NCBI RefSeq assembly: GCF_003265305.2
Contig: NZ_CP033459.1
Location: forward strand, 434,001 to 498,000
DNA length: 64,000 bases
Origin: Pseudoprevotella muciniphila
Lineage (GTDB): Bacteria; Bacteroidota; Bacteroidia; Bacteroidales; Bacteroidaceae
Direction of reading: 5' to 3'
Shown here: positions 20,938-29,665 of the stretch, in pieces
Numbering within the stretch: position 1 is the stretch's first letter
Layout of the letters: each line of letters opens with the position of its first letter
Made by a program: the position numbers and the translations under genes
The notes under the pieces: generated by a model
The model's input: the letters and a program-made list of their open reading frames with translations, nothing else
Database searches by the model: none
What the model was told of the DNA's origin: nothing

Positions 20938-22176
20938 ATGAAATCAACGCTTATACATATATTATCAACGATTGGATTTTTTGATGTCTTATCGCTTCTC
21001 ATCTTATGTACTCCTCTTGCCTTATTTTTTAATCTTTCGAAGTTAGACCCTACATATTGGTTAAGCAATTTTTCAACGAATCATAATCAACTCACAACGA
21101 AAACTTTATATGAAATCTATAACGCCAACCACAATGGAGATGACGAAATTAATGAAATTCTAACACTTGTTGATGTCAAAGATATTACTAGTCGAAAGAA
21201 ATTGGCTACTCTCATTGACACCATATACAACATGAATCCAATTGGTATAGCAGTAGATTTCATGTTTCCATCTCCACAAGAAGTATCGACTGACAGGGCT
21301 TTGGTTGAAACTGTAAAAAAGGTAAAAGACAAGACTTTTTTTGCGTATATGTTAAAAGATTTTGACAAACAATCTAACTCTTTTTGTAATTCAGAGCATT
21401 CATTCTTTCTGAATCCAAATTATCCTGAATGGTTTTGCGATTCTGTTAAGGAAGGTTACGCTAACATGAAAAACAACGGAACTAGTGAATCTGTATGGAA
21501 ATATAGTGTTGTTGAAAAAATAAATAACAAAAAAGTATTCTCTTTACCAGCGATGCTTATAGGAGAAGAATGCTTTAACGATTATCAACCACATGAGTCT
21601 TATATTATTAACTATAAAAGAATTAATGTAAAGAAACTATCACCTGATAGTTTAGATTACAACAAAATCAAAGACCATTTTGTTATTGTTGGTTCATACA
21701 AATATAGTGGAGATAGATTTGACAGTCCTTTGGGCATGATCCCGGGCATGCTCGTACATGCCTATATAGTACAATCAATAAATTGCGACACCGTGACTGA
21801 GCAATCCCCCACAGGAAATTTTCGTATGACAGTTACAGCTTTGTTAATACTTATTATTGTATTAATCTTGACAGACGTTTTTGTCTATTTTTTAAGAATA
21901 AAATGTAATTATACATTTGGAGCCATGATTATTGATGGTATTTTTCCATCAATATTCATAGGCATAATTGCAGTTGTGCTAGTAAAAGCTTATAGTTATC
22001 ATTTACTAATGGACAATAACGTTTTTGCGCATGGACAATCTGCAATAAATGGAATTCTTATTGCGGCTGCAATCATTAAAGTTATATACACATCACTTAT
22101 TATTTATCTTAGTAGACATAAAACTTGTAACAGAATTTGCAGTTTCTCTATTTATTATAAAATCAATAATCATTAA
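20938..22176 (+). CDS. CHASE2-domain membrane protein
   Basis: 412 residues. One N-terminal membrane helix (about 12-32), an extracytoplasmic CHASE2-like sensor (about 45-285), then three or four C-terminal helices (about 292-390) and almost no cytoplasmic output domain. CHASE2 features are the early AIDVD-type strand (here GIAVDFMFP, about 103) and FVIVGSYKYSGDRFDSPLGMIPGMLVHAYIVQSI (about 247-280), including the conserved P-G-x-x-(V)-H-A. CHASE2 senses unknown periplasmic signals, usually attached to kinases or cyclases; here it stands without one. It heads an AT-rich three-gene cassette with the FecR-like and CHAT genes, five bases before the next gene. The base composition differs from the men operon, suggesting transfer. 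Confidence 0.85.
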   Translation: MKSTLIHILSTIGFFDVLSLLILCTPLALFFNLSKLDPTYWLSNFSTNHNQLTTKTLYEIYNANHNGDDEINEILTLVDVKDITSRKKLATLIDTIYNMNPIGIAVDFMFPSPQEVSTDRALVETVKKVKDKTFFAYMLKDFDKQSNSFCNSEHSFFLNPNYPEWFCDSVKEGYANMKNNGTSESVWKYSVVEKINNKKVFSLPAMLIGEECFNDYQPHESYIINYKRINVKKLSPDSLDYNKIKDHFVIVGSYKYSGDRFDSPLGMIPGMLVHAYIVQSINCDTVTEQSPTGNFRMTVTALLILIIVLILTDVFVYFLRIKCNYTFGAMIIDGIFPSIFIGIIAVVLVKAYSYHLLMDNNVFAHGQSAINGILIAAAIIKVIYTSLIIYLSRHKTCNRICSFSIYYKINNH

Positions 22177-22181
22177 TTATT

Positions 22182-22637
22182 ATGAGAAGAAGCGTTTTAG
22201 CCAGTATTTTATTCCTTATTTGCATATTCACTTTTGCCGGACAAAAGTATACTGCATTTATAGTTAAAGGTAATATCACTATTGTTGTAAATGGGCATAG
22301 TCGCTTAATGAAGAAGGGTGATGTCCTTGATGAAACGATTTTCATAAACGTACCTCAAGGGGCTTTCCTTACGCTAAGAAGTAATGACAAAAGACACACT
22401 ATAACCATGAACAAAAACTTTAAAGGTACGATAAAACAAATGAAGAAAATACATGGGGCGAGAGTCAAGCGCACAGTTACATTTATGGATATCATAAGAG
22501 GTAAAACTTCTGACGATTTTGTAAATGAAATGTCAGTAGGAGGGTTTAATACAAGAGGTATATTTTGTTCAGAAGAAGAAAAAAAAGCATTTAAAGAGCT
22601 TGAACTATTATTTGAAGAATCAGGTTTATTAGATTAG
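22182..22637 (+). CDS. small secreted protein with FecR-like fold (hypothetical)
   Basis: 151 residues with a clear signal peptide (RRSVLASILFLICIFTFAGQ). Residues about 25-85 (VKGNITIVVNGHSRLMKKGD..FINVPQGAFLTLRSNDKRH) have the pattern of a FecR/SH3-like small beta-domain: a strand ending in Gly-Asp, then a Leu-rich strand. The remainder is charged and ends FKELELLFEESGLLD. I do not recognise a named family; the FecR-like reading is from pattern only. It sits five bases after the CHASE2 gene and 54 before the CHAT gene, so it is likely the third component of that system, perhaps a periplasmic link between sensor and protease. Confidence 0.8.
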   Translation: MRRSVLASILFLICIFTFAGQKYTAFIVKGNITIVVNGHSRLMKKGDVLDETIFINVPQGAFLTLRSNDKRHTITMNKNFKGTIKQMKKIHGARVKRTVTFMDIIRGKTSDDFVNEMSVGGFNTRGIFCSEEEKKAFKELELLFEESGLLD

Positions 22638-22691
22638 TAGTGAGTCTATTTAATTTATTGTTAAAAACAGAATAACTTCATTGAAAATCAA

Positions 22692-25600
22692 ATGAAACAT
22701 CTTAAAACAGCAATTCCTTTCATTCTAAGTCTTTTATGTTCTTTTCTTGAATCATATGCACAGACTATTAAGGAAAACTCTACAATCAATACAATCAATA
22801 AAAAAGACGATTATTCTATTATTGATAGTTTAAATGGTCAAGATTACATTGCATTTAACAATAGTGACAGCGTTTTATGCGTAATTCGAAGAAATAAAGA
22901 ATCTCTATCTCTTGAAAGCCTTTTTCCTGAATACAAAGAGATTAAAATAATAGCTAATTCAGAAGGACGCTATTTGTTATGCCGAAAGACTGATAAAAGT
23001 TCATATATATATGACTATAAACTAAAGAAAGAATATCCTACAATCTATCATAATGAGAGAAAGCATTACGATTCCCTTGTTTATCTTGGTTTAAGAACAA
23101 AAGAACCAATTTTTCACGACTATCAATCTGACATGTTTGGCCTTAATGGTTTTTACGCAGGATTAAATGCAGAAGAATCAGGACTGAATACAGATTCACT
23201 TTATAATGATAAAGTATCTATTTACAATGAATACATAGGTAAAGTTTTTGTCCCATTAGCAGAAATACCAATAGGACACTTTGTTTGTTTTGATTTAGAC
23301 AATTATACAGAGACCTTAAATTATCAAATACCTATTAATAATTCTGAAAATTCCGATTCTATTAATGAGACTTCTTTTTATATTAGTATCCCTAAGTTGA
23401 ATAATTTGGATAATATTAAAGAAAACATCTTATACTGGATTGCAGATTGTTATGCCGTTTCAAAAGGAGAATACTTTATCTGCGACATTAGAAATATTAA
23501 GGATGAGAAATCCTTAATTGAAAGCATTATAAACTATTTCAATAACAACCTCACATCCAACGAATCCATTCATGAAACCTTTCTAGTTTGCCCACTATAC
23601 AAATCAAACGAATATGCATCATTTTTCATAGAGTATTCTCGACATTCAGAGGCAGAGGGAGATGTAGAGTGCGCATTTGCAGCGACTTTTGATATAAGAC
23701 AAGGCATACGTCTAACGCTTTCTGATATTGTGAATGAAGAAGGGAAAGAATATATTTATAATTATTTAAGAGATCATTATTATAGAGATCTTAACATTTC
23801 ATTCTTTAGAATGCCTGTGGCCATTGATAAAGAAGGACTAAAATTCTTTATGGGAGAGAGAGAGAGTAGTTTTGAAGTTGTAACGTCTATCCTAAATAGT
23901 GTAAACAATTATGGATTAGAAGATTATATTGACGCCTTAAAGACGCCTTTTATTCCTTATCAAAATATCGAAAGTTATCTTAGAATTAATATCAGTGACA
24001 CATGTAAAACTATAACAGACCATTTGAATTATTGTTTTAAACCTTTAGAGAATATAGTAAATTCTTTTAATCCACATAAAACCCAACATAAAATTGACAC
24101 TTATAGTCGTTTCATTGATGATACATATTTCGAAAATATAAATAATAGTTACAACAGACACTATGCAAAAAGTATTCAGAATGAAAAGCCAGAATTGTCA
24201 GCCAACATCTACGAACGTTTATTAGAAGAATTCCAAACCACTGCAGCAGATAATTCAATTAGAAATAATTACTATTATTCAGTGTTTCTAACTGCAAATA
24301 ATTATTATAAGAAAGAGGAATATGATAAAGCAGACAGCATTTGTAATTATCTACTGAATGAAATGCCTATAAATACGACAAGACCATTATCCACAAATTA
24401 TTCTTTTTATATACTTTTTAATAAAATCATTAGTGAGCCAAATCTTCAAAACTTCAATCCTAATACGAGCATTTATGACTATAGTACAGATGAAGGATTT
24501 AACGTTCATATAGACGCACTAATTCTTCTTTCAAAAATACGAAAAAAACAAAATGACTCAAAAGGAGAAAGAGAATATGCGATTATATCTACCGATTTAA
24601 TTATACCATATCTACAATCAAAAATATTCTCAATTTCTAGAGAACTTCGAACTGGGTTATGGCAACATTATCGCAACTGGCTATTATTTGACTTAGTTGA
24701 AATTGCTGTGCATTCAAGAGAGAATCAGATAACGAGTTCAGCATATGGGGCTCTCTTATTTGGGAAAGGACTTCTTTTAAATTCAGAAGTTTCTTTAATG
24801 AAACATATACTAAACGGAACCAATGAAGAAGCAAAGATATTACTTTCTGAATATAACAAGATTAAGGCGGATATTGAAAAGTATAGAAGAATTGGAAGAC
24901 TAGATAAATGTAACGAATTATCTTATCAACTAAATGACATTCATAAAAGTCTTACATACAATGTAGACTATTCCAATTATATAGAAAAACAAAAAGTCTC
25001 GCTAAATCAGGTAGATAGTTGTTTACATAATGATGAGATTGCAATAGAATTTACAGATTTACCAAATAAACAAGATACCACATACTATGCATTTGTGCTA
25101 TGCCCCAATGATACAACACCAAAGATTGTCAAATTATGCTCAAATGGTGACTTAAGAAATACATCCAAAAATGACATCTCTAACGGTAATTTGTATAATG
25201 TGATTTGGGGGAACTTAGAAGATTACCTTACTGCAACTAAAACAATTTTCTTTTCTCCTTCTGGAATTCTCAACACTTTGCCTATAGAATCCGCTATAGA
25301 TATATATACTAATCAAAGAGTTAATTCTATTTACAATATATATAGACTTTCTTCTACACGAGAAATCGCAGTAGCAAGAGATACGGCTTTTAATCATCAG
25401 AGTGGAGATTATCATTATGGACTGCTTGTCGGAGGACTTAATTACGATAATGACAGGTATAACACAAAACAAAAAAGTTTTACGGAAGATAACAACGAAC
25501 CTCTATTTAGAGAGGGATTGAAAATAAATAAAGTAGATTACTTGCCAGCTACAAAAAAGGAAATTGAATGCATAGAACCTTTAATGTATCACATAGAAAA

Positions 25601-26216
25601 TGTTAAAAAGGTTGGTGTGCTTACTAATGATAAAGGCACTGAGCCTGCTTTTAAGTATTATTCGCAATATCCTATTTCATTGCTTCACATAGCCACTCAT
25701 GGGTTTTATATCAATGATGATAATTATTCGAGATTAGACAAGAATAACTATTTTTCAATCATTGGGAGAAACTATAGAGATATTGAAGAAAAAGGTCTTA
25801 TACGTTCGGGGCTCGTATTTGCAGGAGTTAACAAAGTCTTAAAGAATAATAAAAAAATCTCCAGCAACAATGATGGAATTTTGACAGCAATGGAAATAAG
25901 TTCATTAGATTTACACGGAGTAGATCTCGCAATACTCTCAGCTTGTCAAACAGGCACTGGCATTATAAGTAATGATGGAGTTATCGGAATACAAAGAGGT
26001 TTTAAAAAGGCTGGTGTAAATTCTATTCTAATGAGTTTATGGTCAGTTAACGATGAGTCAACATCTATCTTTATGACTAAATTTTATGAAGCACTCGCTA
26101 AATATAATGACAAACAGCAAGCACTTAATGAAGCACAAAACTATTTAATTGTTAATACTAAATATAAAGACCCACATTATTGGGCTGCATTTGTATTGTT
26201 GGATGGTATAAGATAA
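22692..26216 (+). CDS. secreted CHAT-domain (caspase-fold) protease with DUF3298-like domain
   Basis: 1174 residues. Signal peptide (1-23, FILSLLCSFLESYAQ). Residues about 300-425 resemble DUF3298/RsiV: ATFDIRQGIRLTLSDIV, then AIDKEGLKFFM and the typical closing FIPYQNIESYL. Residues about 500-750 are helical and TPR-like (YYKKEEYDKADSICNYLL). The C-terminus (about 830-1174) is a CHAT domain with the catalytic His in LLHIATHGFY (about 1000) and Cys in AILSACQTGTG (about 1085), followed by GIQRGFKKAGVNSILMSLWSV and the closing HYWAAFVLLDG. Both catalytic residues are present, so it should be an active cysteine protease, unusually placed outside the cytoplasm. It is AT-rich like its two upstream partners. 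Confidence 0.92.
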   Translation: MKHLKTAIPFILSLLCSFLESYAQTIKENSTINTINKKDDYSIIDSLNGQDYIAFNNSDSVLCVIRRNKESLSLESLFPEYKEIKIIANSEGRYLLCRKTDKSSYIYDYKLKKEYPTIYHNERKHYDSLVYLGLRTKEPIFHDYQSDMFGLNGFYAGLNAEESGLNTDSLYNDKVSIYNEYIGKVFVPLAEIPIGHFVCFDLDNYTETLNYQIPINNSENSDSINETSFYISIPKLNNLDNIKENILYWIADCYAVSKGEYFICDIRNIKDEKSLIESIINYFNNNLTSNESIHETFLVCPLYKSNEYASFFIEYSRHSEAEGDVECAFAATFDIRQGIRLTLSDIVNEEGKEYIYNYLRDHYYRDLNISFFRMPVAIDKEGLKFFMGERESSFEVVTSILNSVNNYGLEDYIDALKTPFIPYQNIESYLRINISDTCKTITDHLNYCFKPLENIVNSFNPHKTQHKIDTYSRFIDDTYFENINNSYNRHYAKSIQNEKPELSANIYERLLEEFQTTAADNSIRNNYYYSVFLTANNYYKKEEYDKADSICNYLLNEMPINTTRPLSTNYSFYILFNKIISEPNLQNFNPNTSIYDYSTDEGFNVHIDALILLSKIRKKQNDSKGEREYAIISTDLIIPYLQSKIFSISRELRTGLWQHYRNWLLFDLVEIAVHSRENQITSSAYGALLFGKGLLLNSEVSLMKHILNGTNEEAKILLSEYNKIKADIEKYRRIGRLDKCNELSYQLNDIHKSLTYNVDYSNYIEKQKVSLNQVDSCLHNDEIAIEFTDLPNKQDTTYYAFVLCPNDTTPKIVKLCSNGDLRNTSKNDISNGNLYNVIWGNLEDYLTATKTIFFSPSGILNTLPIESAIDIYTNQRVNSIYNIYRLSSTREIAVARDTAFNHQSGDYHYGLLVGGLNYDNDRYNTKQKSFTEDNNEPLFREGLKINKVDYLPATKKEIECIEPLMYHIENVKKVGVLTNDKGTEPAFKYYSQYPISLLHIATHGFYINDDNYSRLDKNNYFSIIGRNYRDIEEKGLIRSGLVFAGVNKVLKNNKKISSNNDGILTAMEISSLDLHGVDLAILSACQTGTGIISNDGVIGIQRGFKKAGVNSILMSLWSVNDESTSIFMTKFYEALAKYNDKQQALNEAQNYLIVNTKYKDPHYWAAFVLLDGIR

Positions 26217-26312
26217 TTTATCCAAGTATATCAGATTCAGATAAGAGAAGAATTATTCCACAATTCCTGCTCTAACGAAAGAACTCAATCTATATGAAAA
26301 CTCTCCATTCGT

Positions 26313-26963
26313 CTAAAGGTATTCCACGAGCATATCCCAGATGGCGATAATGTGGCAGATGCTGCCAGCGAGGACGAAAAAGTGGAAGATGCTGTGCATG
26401 TACGTGCGCTTGTGGAGGGTGTAGAAAAGTGCTCCTGTGATGTAGCAGACACCTTCTGCAATAATCCAGACTACTGCAGCCGTGCTTACTGCATCGATGA
26501 GGGGCTTGAAACAGATAAGGACTGAAAGTCCCATGCCTATGAAACAGATAGTTTCAAAATTGCTGTGGTCTTTGAGTTTGATGAAACTTACGATGGTGCC
26601 TGCTATTGCGCACATCCAAACGAAGGAGAAGAGCCCCCACCCCCACCAGCCTTGTTCGCGAAGTGCCACGAGTGTGATGGGCGAATAACTGCCTGCTATG
26701 TGCCAATAGATGGCCGCGTGGTCACATTTGCGCAGAAACGCCCTAGCCTTAATTGTTTGCGGCAAGGCATGATATATCGTTGAGGCTACGTAAGAAAGGA
26801 GCATGCCTACCAAATAGAGGATTACTCCTGCGCGCGCGAAGCCGTTATCGGAGCGGTTGCACCATACGAGGAAAATGATGCCAAAGACTATGCCGAGGAT
26901 GATACCTCCGGCATGAGACAGGGAATTTATGAGTTCTTCTTTTTGGGTGTATTTGATAGACAT
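26313..26963 (-). CDS. hemolysin III / PAQR family membrane protein
   Basis: 216 residues with seven membrane helices. Family motifs: NSLSHAGGIILGI (about 10-22), ASTIYHALPQT (about 60) and KCDHAAIYWHIAGSYSP (about 80-96), plus SIFHFFVLAGSICHIIAIWD near the end; the His/Asp/Ser set makes the zinc site known in PAQR/HlyIII proteins. TrhA of E. coli is linked to membrane energetics; the name hemolysin is historical. A MITE-like repeat starts 12 bases upstream of its ATG and carries promoter-like boxes reading into this gene. Confidence 0.93.
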   Translation of the reverse strand: MSIKYTQKEELINSLSHAGGIILGIVFGIIFLVWCNRSDNGFARAGVILYLVGMLLSYVASTIYHALPQTIKARAFLRKCDHAAIYWHIAGSYSPITLVALREQGWWGWGLFSFVWMCAIAGTIVSFIKLKDHSNFETICFIGMGLSVLICFKPLIDAVSTAAVVWIIAEGVCYITGALFYTLHKRTYMHSIFHFFVLAGSICHIIAIWDMLVEYL

Positions 26964-26975
26964 TTTTACCTAAAT

Positions 26976-27138
26976 GAGGGTGTGTCATCAATAAATAGAG
27001 TGCGATGTCGCGCAGAAATCCTACAAATCTATTCAAATCTAACAAATTGATTTTCAGTTAATTGTTTTTGTATGATTTGTAATGATTATGCAAGATTTCT
27101 CGCCTTTTAGGCGACTTTATCAATTATGACACACCCTC
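26976..27138 (+). repeat. 163-bp MITE-like element with 13-bp terminal inverted repeats
   Basis: GAGGGTGTGTCAT (26976-26988) is repeated as its exact reverse complement at 27126-27138. The similarity of both ends continues loosely inwards (GTCGC..GAGAAATC). An internal TCGCCT/AGGCGA hairpin lies at 27100-27114. There is no coding capacity. It sits between two minus-strand genes. Size and ends fit a miniature inverted-repeat element mobilised by a transposase elsewhere; no target duplication was confirmed. Confidence 0.65.
27024..27041 (-). promoter_or_regulatory. two tandem -7 boxes inside the MITE-like element
   Basis: On the minus strand TAGATTTG occurs twice (27024-27031 and 27034-27041), both matching TAnnTTTG and directed at the hemolysin III gene about 60 bases away. 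Function is inferred from pattern only. Confidence 0.35.
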
Positions 27139-27154
27139 ACACTACATTTTATTA

Positions 27155-28798
27155 CTATTTTTCAGGCATTTTATAGCGTTCGCCTGATTCCTTTACTATT
27201 ATCTCCTTGAACATGTCATCGTATCCTGGACGTTGTGGCGGTACGGCAATGCCGTCGCGTGTCATTTTGAACTTGCCATCAACTTCCGGTTTTACGCATT
27301 GGTCATTGTATTTCACGATGATATATTCTCCGAGTTTTTTCCATTGTTCCAGCATATCCGCAGCCGTTTTGTTTGTATAGTCGTTGAGAAAAGCCTTTGC
27401 TTCATGCGGATTAGAGTTGTATAATGCAAGTGCTTTAGCTTCTGTTTCCGGCTGACTTTGGATATAGCCATTTTCGAGTTTTTCGCGCACTGCAAAAACA
27501 GCCGGGAAGATGTGGCTGTAGCGCGGATAGGTCATGTTTGCCACCCAGTTGCATACCCAGAATGCCGACTCCCAGGAGAAAGTAACGTCGTTGGCTGTGT
27601 TTACGTCGTAACACTTTGGTACTGTTGTTGTGCAACAATAGACAGGTGTGTATGCTATCATGTTGGCATCGTCGTTTCCGAACCACAGTATGCCACCGAT
27701 GGCATTGGGCAGTGTGCTTCGCATCTGCGCTACTACAGTATATGATGACTGCATTGTAGAAATGGGGCGTTCGTTGAAATACTTCTTGCCTTCGTGCTCC
27801 CAAGAAAGAGGAGTTGTGCGATAAGGACCGGAGAAGGGACCTGCTCCTACATCTTTTGTTATGTCGAAAGGCGTGTTTTCGTAGTGGTCGCGCATAGAGT
27901 TCATCACATCCTTCAATGAGAGTTTGCGCTTGGGCTTCATATAGAGCGGGAATGGCTCTGCGGTATCTATATGTCGTCCGTCGGCATAGTCTAAGTATTT
28001 ATCCATGCCTTCCACCCACAGATTGAAGAAACTCCAGGCACGTGTCTCACAATAGCGTATAGCACCAAAATCGGCAGGAGCGTAGGCTTTCGAGAATGAG
28101 AATTCTTCATCGCTACCTGAGAAAAAGCCTTTTTTACGCGCGAAATCCACGACATCCTTGCTATACATCACATTCTTTTTGTCCTTCATATCGAACTGAT
28201 GAATACGGCTATGGTTGGCATGTACTGCAATACAGTCGTCGGGGATACGCACTGCCACCCAAACAGCACCCTTCTCATTGGGTCCTTTTCCTATCATTTC
28301 CATGATCCACACTTCGTTGGGGTCTGCAACGGAAAAACTCTCGCCCTCGCTGGCATACCCATATTGCTGCACGAGATCTGTCATAACCTTGATGGCCTCA
28401 CGAGCCGTCTTGGCGCGCTGCATACCCAGCGCCATCAGGCTTACATAATCAATCTTTCCATCAGGGTCAACCAGTTCTTCGCGTCCTCCAAACGTTGTTT
28501 CCATTATGGAGACCTGATATTCGTTGATATTGCCTATGACACTATATGTCTCCGGTGCTTCCGGAATTTCTCCGAGATAATGGTTTGTATCTCCATCTAC
28601 AATACGTCGCATTTCGCCTTTAGCATGTTTTGCTGCCGGATAGTAGAGGAGTTTTCCATACATGCCGTATGAATCTGCGCTATATGATATGAAAGTGCTA
28701 CCATCTGCTGAAGCGTCTTTTCCTACAAGAAAGTTCGTGCACGCCAGAGTTGGAACTGTAATGGCTACAGATATGATTGATGAAAGAATTTTCTTCAT
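27155..28798 (-). CDS. C69-family dipeptidase (secreted)
   Basis: 547 residues. A signal peptide (MKKILSSIISVAITVPTLA) ends exactly before CTNFLVGKDAS, so cleavage exposes the N-terminal nucleophile Cys, as in peptidase family C69/U34 of the Ntn-hydrolase fold. Later family segments include GDTNHYLGEIPEAPETYSV, GESFSVADPNEVWIMEMIG and ILWFGNDDANMIAYTPVY. It would cleave dipeptides in the periplasm or outside. It is the last gene of the nadK-ABC-nadC unit, 18 bases behind nadC. Confidence 0.94.
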   Translation of the reverse strand: MKKILSSIISVAITVPTLACTNFLVGKDASADGSTFISYSADSYGMYGKLLYYPAAKHAKGEMRRIVDGDTNHYLGEIPEAPETYSVIGNINEYQVSIMETTFGGREELVDPDGKIDYVSLMALGMQRAKTAREAIKVMTDLVQQYGYASEGESFSVADPNEVWIMEMIGKGPNEKGAVWVAVRIPDDCIAVHANHSRIHQFDMKDKKNVMYSKDVVDFARKKGFFSGSDEEFSFSKAYAPADFGAIRYCETRAWSFFNLWVEGMDKYLDYADGRHIDTAEPFPLYMKPKRKLSLKDVMNSMRDHYENTPFDITKDVGAGPFSGPYRTTPLSWEHEGKKYFNERPISTMQSSYTVVAQMRSTLPNAIGGILWFGNDDANMIAYTPVYCCTTTVPKCYDVNTANDVTFSWESAFWVCNWVANMTYPRYSHIFPAVFAVREKLENGYIQSQPETEAKALALYNSNPHEAKAFLNDYTNKTAADMLEQWKKLGEYIIVKYNDQCVKPEVDGKFKMTRDGIAVPPQRPGYDDMFKEIIVKESGERYKMPEK

Positions 28799-28816
28799 TG
28801 TATGTATGTTTTTTAA

Positions 28817-29665
28817 TTATACTGCTTTGAACGACATATCGAGACACTTCACAGAATGCGTCAATGCCCCTACAGAAATAAAATCCACGCCACATTCGGC
28901 ATAATCTCTAAGTGTGTCGAGCGTAATACCCCCGCTCGATTCTGTTTCTGCCCTCCCAGCTACGATTTCTACTGCCTTTTTTGTGTTTTCTACTGAGAAA
29001 TTGTCGAGCATTATTCTGTCGGCACCACCGTTTTCGAGTGCTTCGTTCAGTTCTTCGAAATTGCGGACTTCTATCTCCACTTTCAGGTTGAGGTGGTTGT
29101 TGTTCAGGTATTCGTGGCAGCGGTCGAGGGCATTTCCTATACCACCTGCAAAGTCAACGTGATTGTCTTTTAGAAGAATCATGTCAAAAAGTCCGATACG
29201 ATGGTTCACACCACCCCCGATTTTAACGGCTTCTTTTTCAAGCATACGCATGCCCGGAGTTGTTTTTCTCGTGTCGAGCACACGTGTTTTGGTCCCTTCA
29301 AGTCGTCTTACGTACTCGTTTGTCATTGTTGCGATACCGCTCATTCTTTGCATCACGTTCAGCATAAGCCTTTCAGTTTGCAGCAGGCTTCTCACCTTCC
29401 CTGTAACAATCATTGCTACATCGCCAGGTTTAACGTGCGCACCGTCGTTTATAAACACCTCGACATCGAGTTGCGGGTCGAAACGGTGGAATATCTCTTT
29501 TGCTATTCTTACTCCGGCAAGAATGCCTTCCTCTTTAATCAGCAACTTCTGCTTACCCATTGCGTCTTCGGGTATGCAGCAAAGCGTGGTGTGATCACCG
29601 TCGCCGATATCCTCTGAGAAAGCGAGGTCTATCAGTCTGTCATTGAGTTCGTTTACAGTGTACAT
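28817..29665 (-). CDS. nadC: nicotinate-nucleotide pyrophosphorylase, carboxylating (NadC)
   Basis: 282 residues. SEDIGDGDHTT (about 15) opens the protein, VLDTRKTTPGMRMLEKEAVKIGGGVNHRIGLFDMILLKDNH (about 130-172) carries the quinolinate- and PRPP-binding Arg/Lys/His residues, and VEIEVRNFEELNEAL plus SGGITLDTLRDYA complete the barrel. It makes nicotinate mononucleotide from quinolinate. Its ATG overlaps the end of the upstream ABC exporter gene by 26 bases. With NAD kinase two genes up, the operon joins two steps of NAD(P) metabolism. Confidence 0.96.
   Translation of the reverse strand: MYTVNELNDRLIDLAFSEDIGDGDHTTLCCIPEDAMGKQKLLIKEEGILAGVRIAKEIFHRFDPQLDVEVFINDGAHVKPGDVAMIVTGKVRSLLQTERLMLNVMQRMSGIATMTNEYVRRLEGTKTRVLDTRKTTPGMRMLEKEAVKIGGGVNHRIGLFDMILLKDNHVDFAGGIGNALDRCHEYLNNNHLNLKVEIEVRNFEELNEALENGGADRIMLDNFSVENTKKAVEIVAGRAETESSGGITLDTLRDYAECGVDFISVGALTHSVKCLDMSFKAV

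Noticed and set aside
26217-26312. Terminator between the CHAT gene and hlyIII
   Set aside because: No stem of useful length with a T-run was seen in the 96 bases.
28199-29617. Several 70-160 codon frames opposite the dipeptidase and nadC genes
   Set aside because: They lie antisense to well-supported genes and have no domains or promoter boxes.
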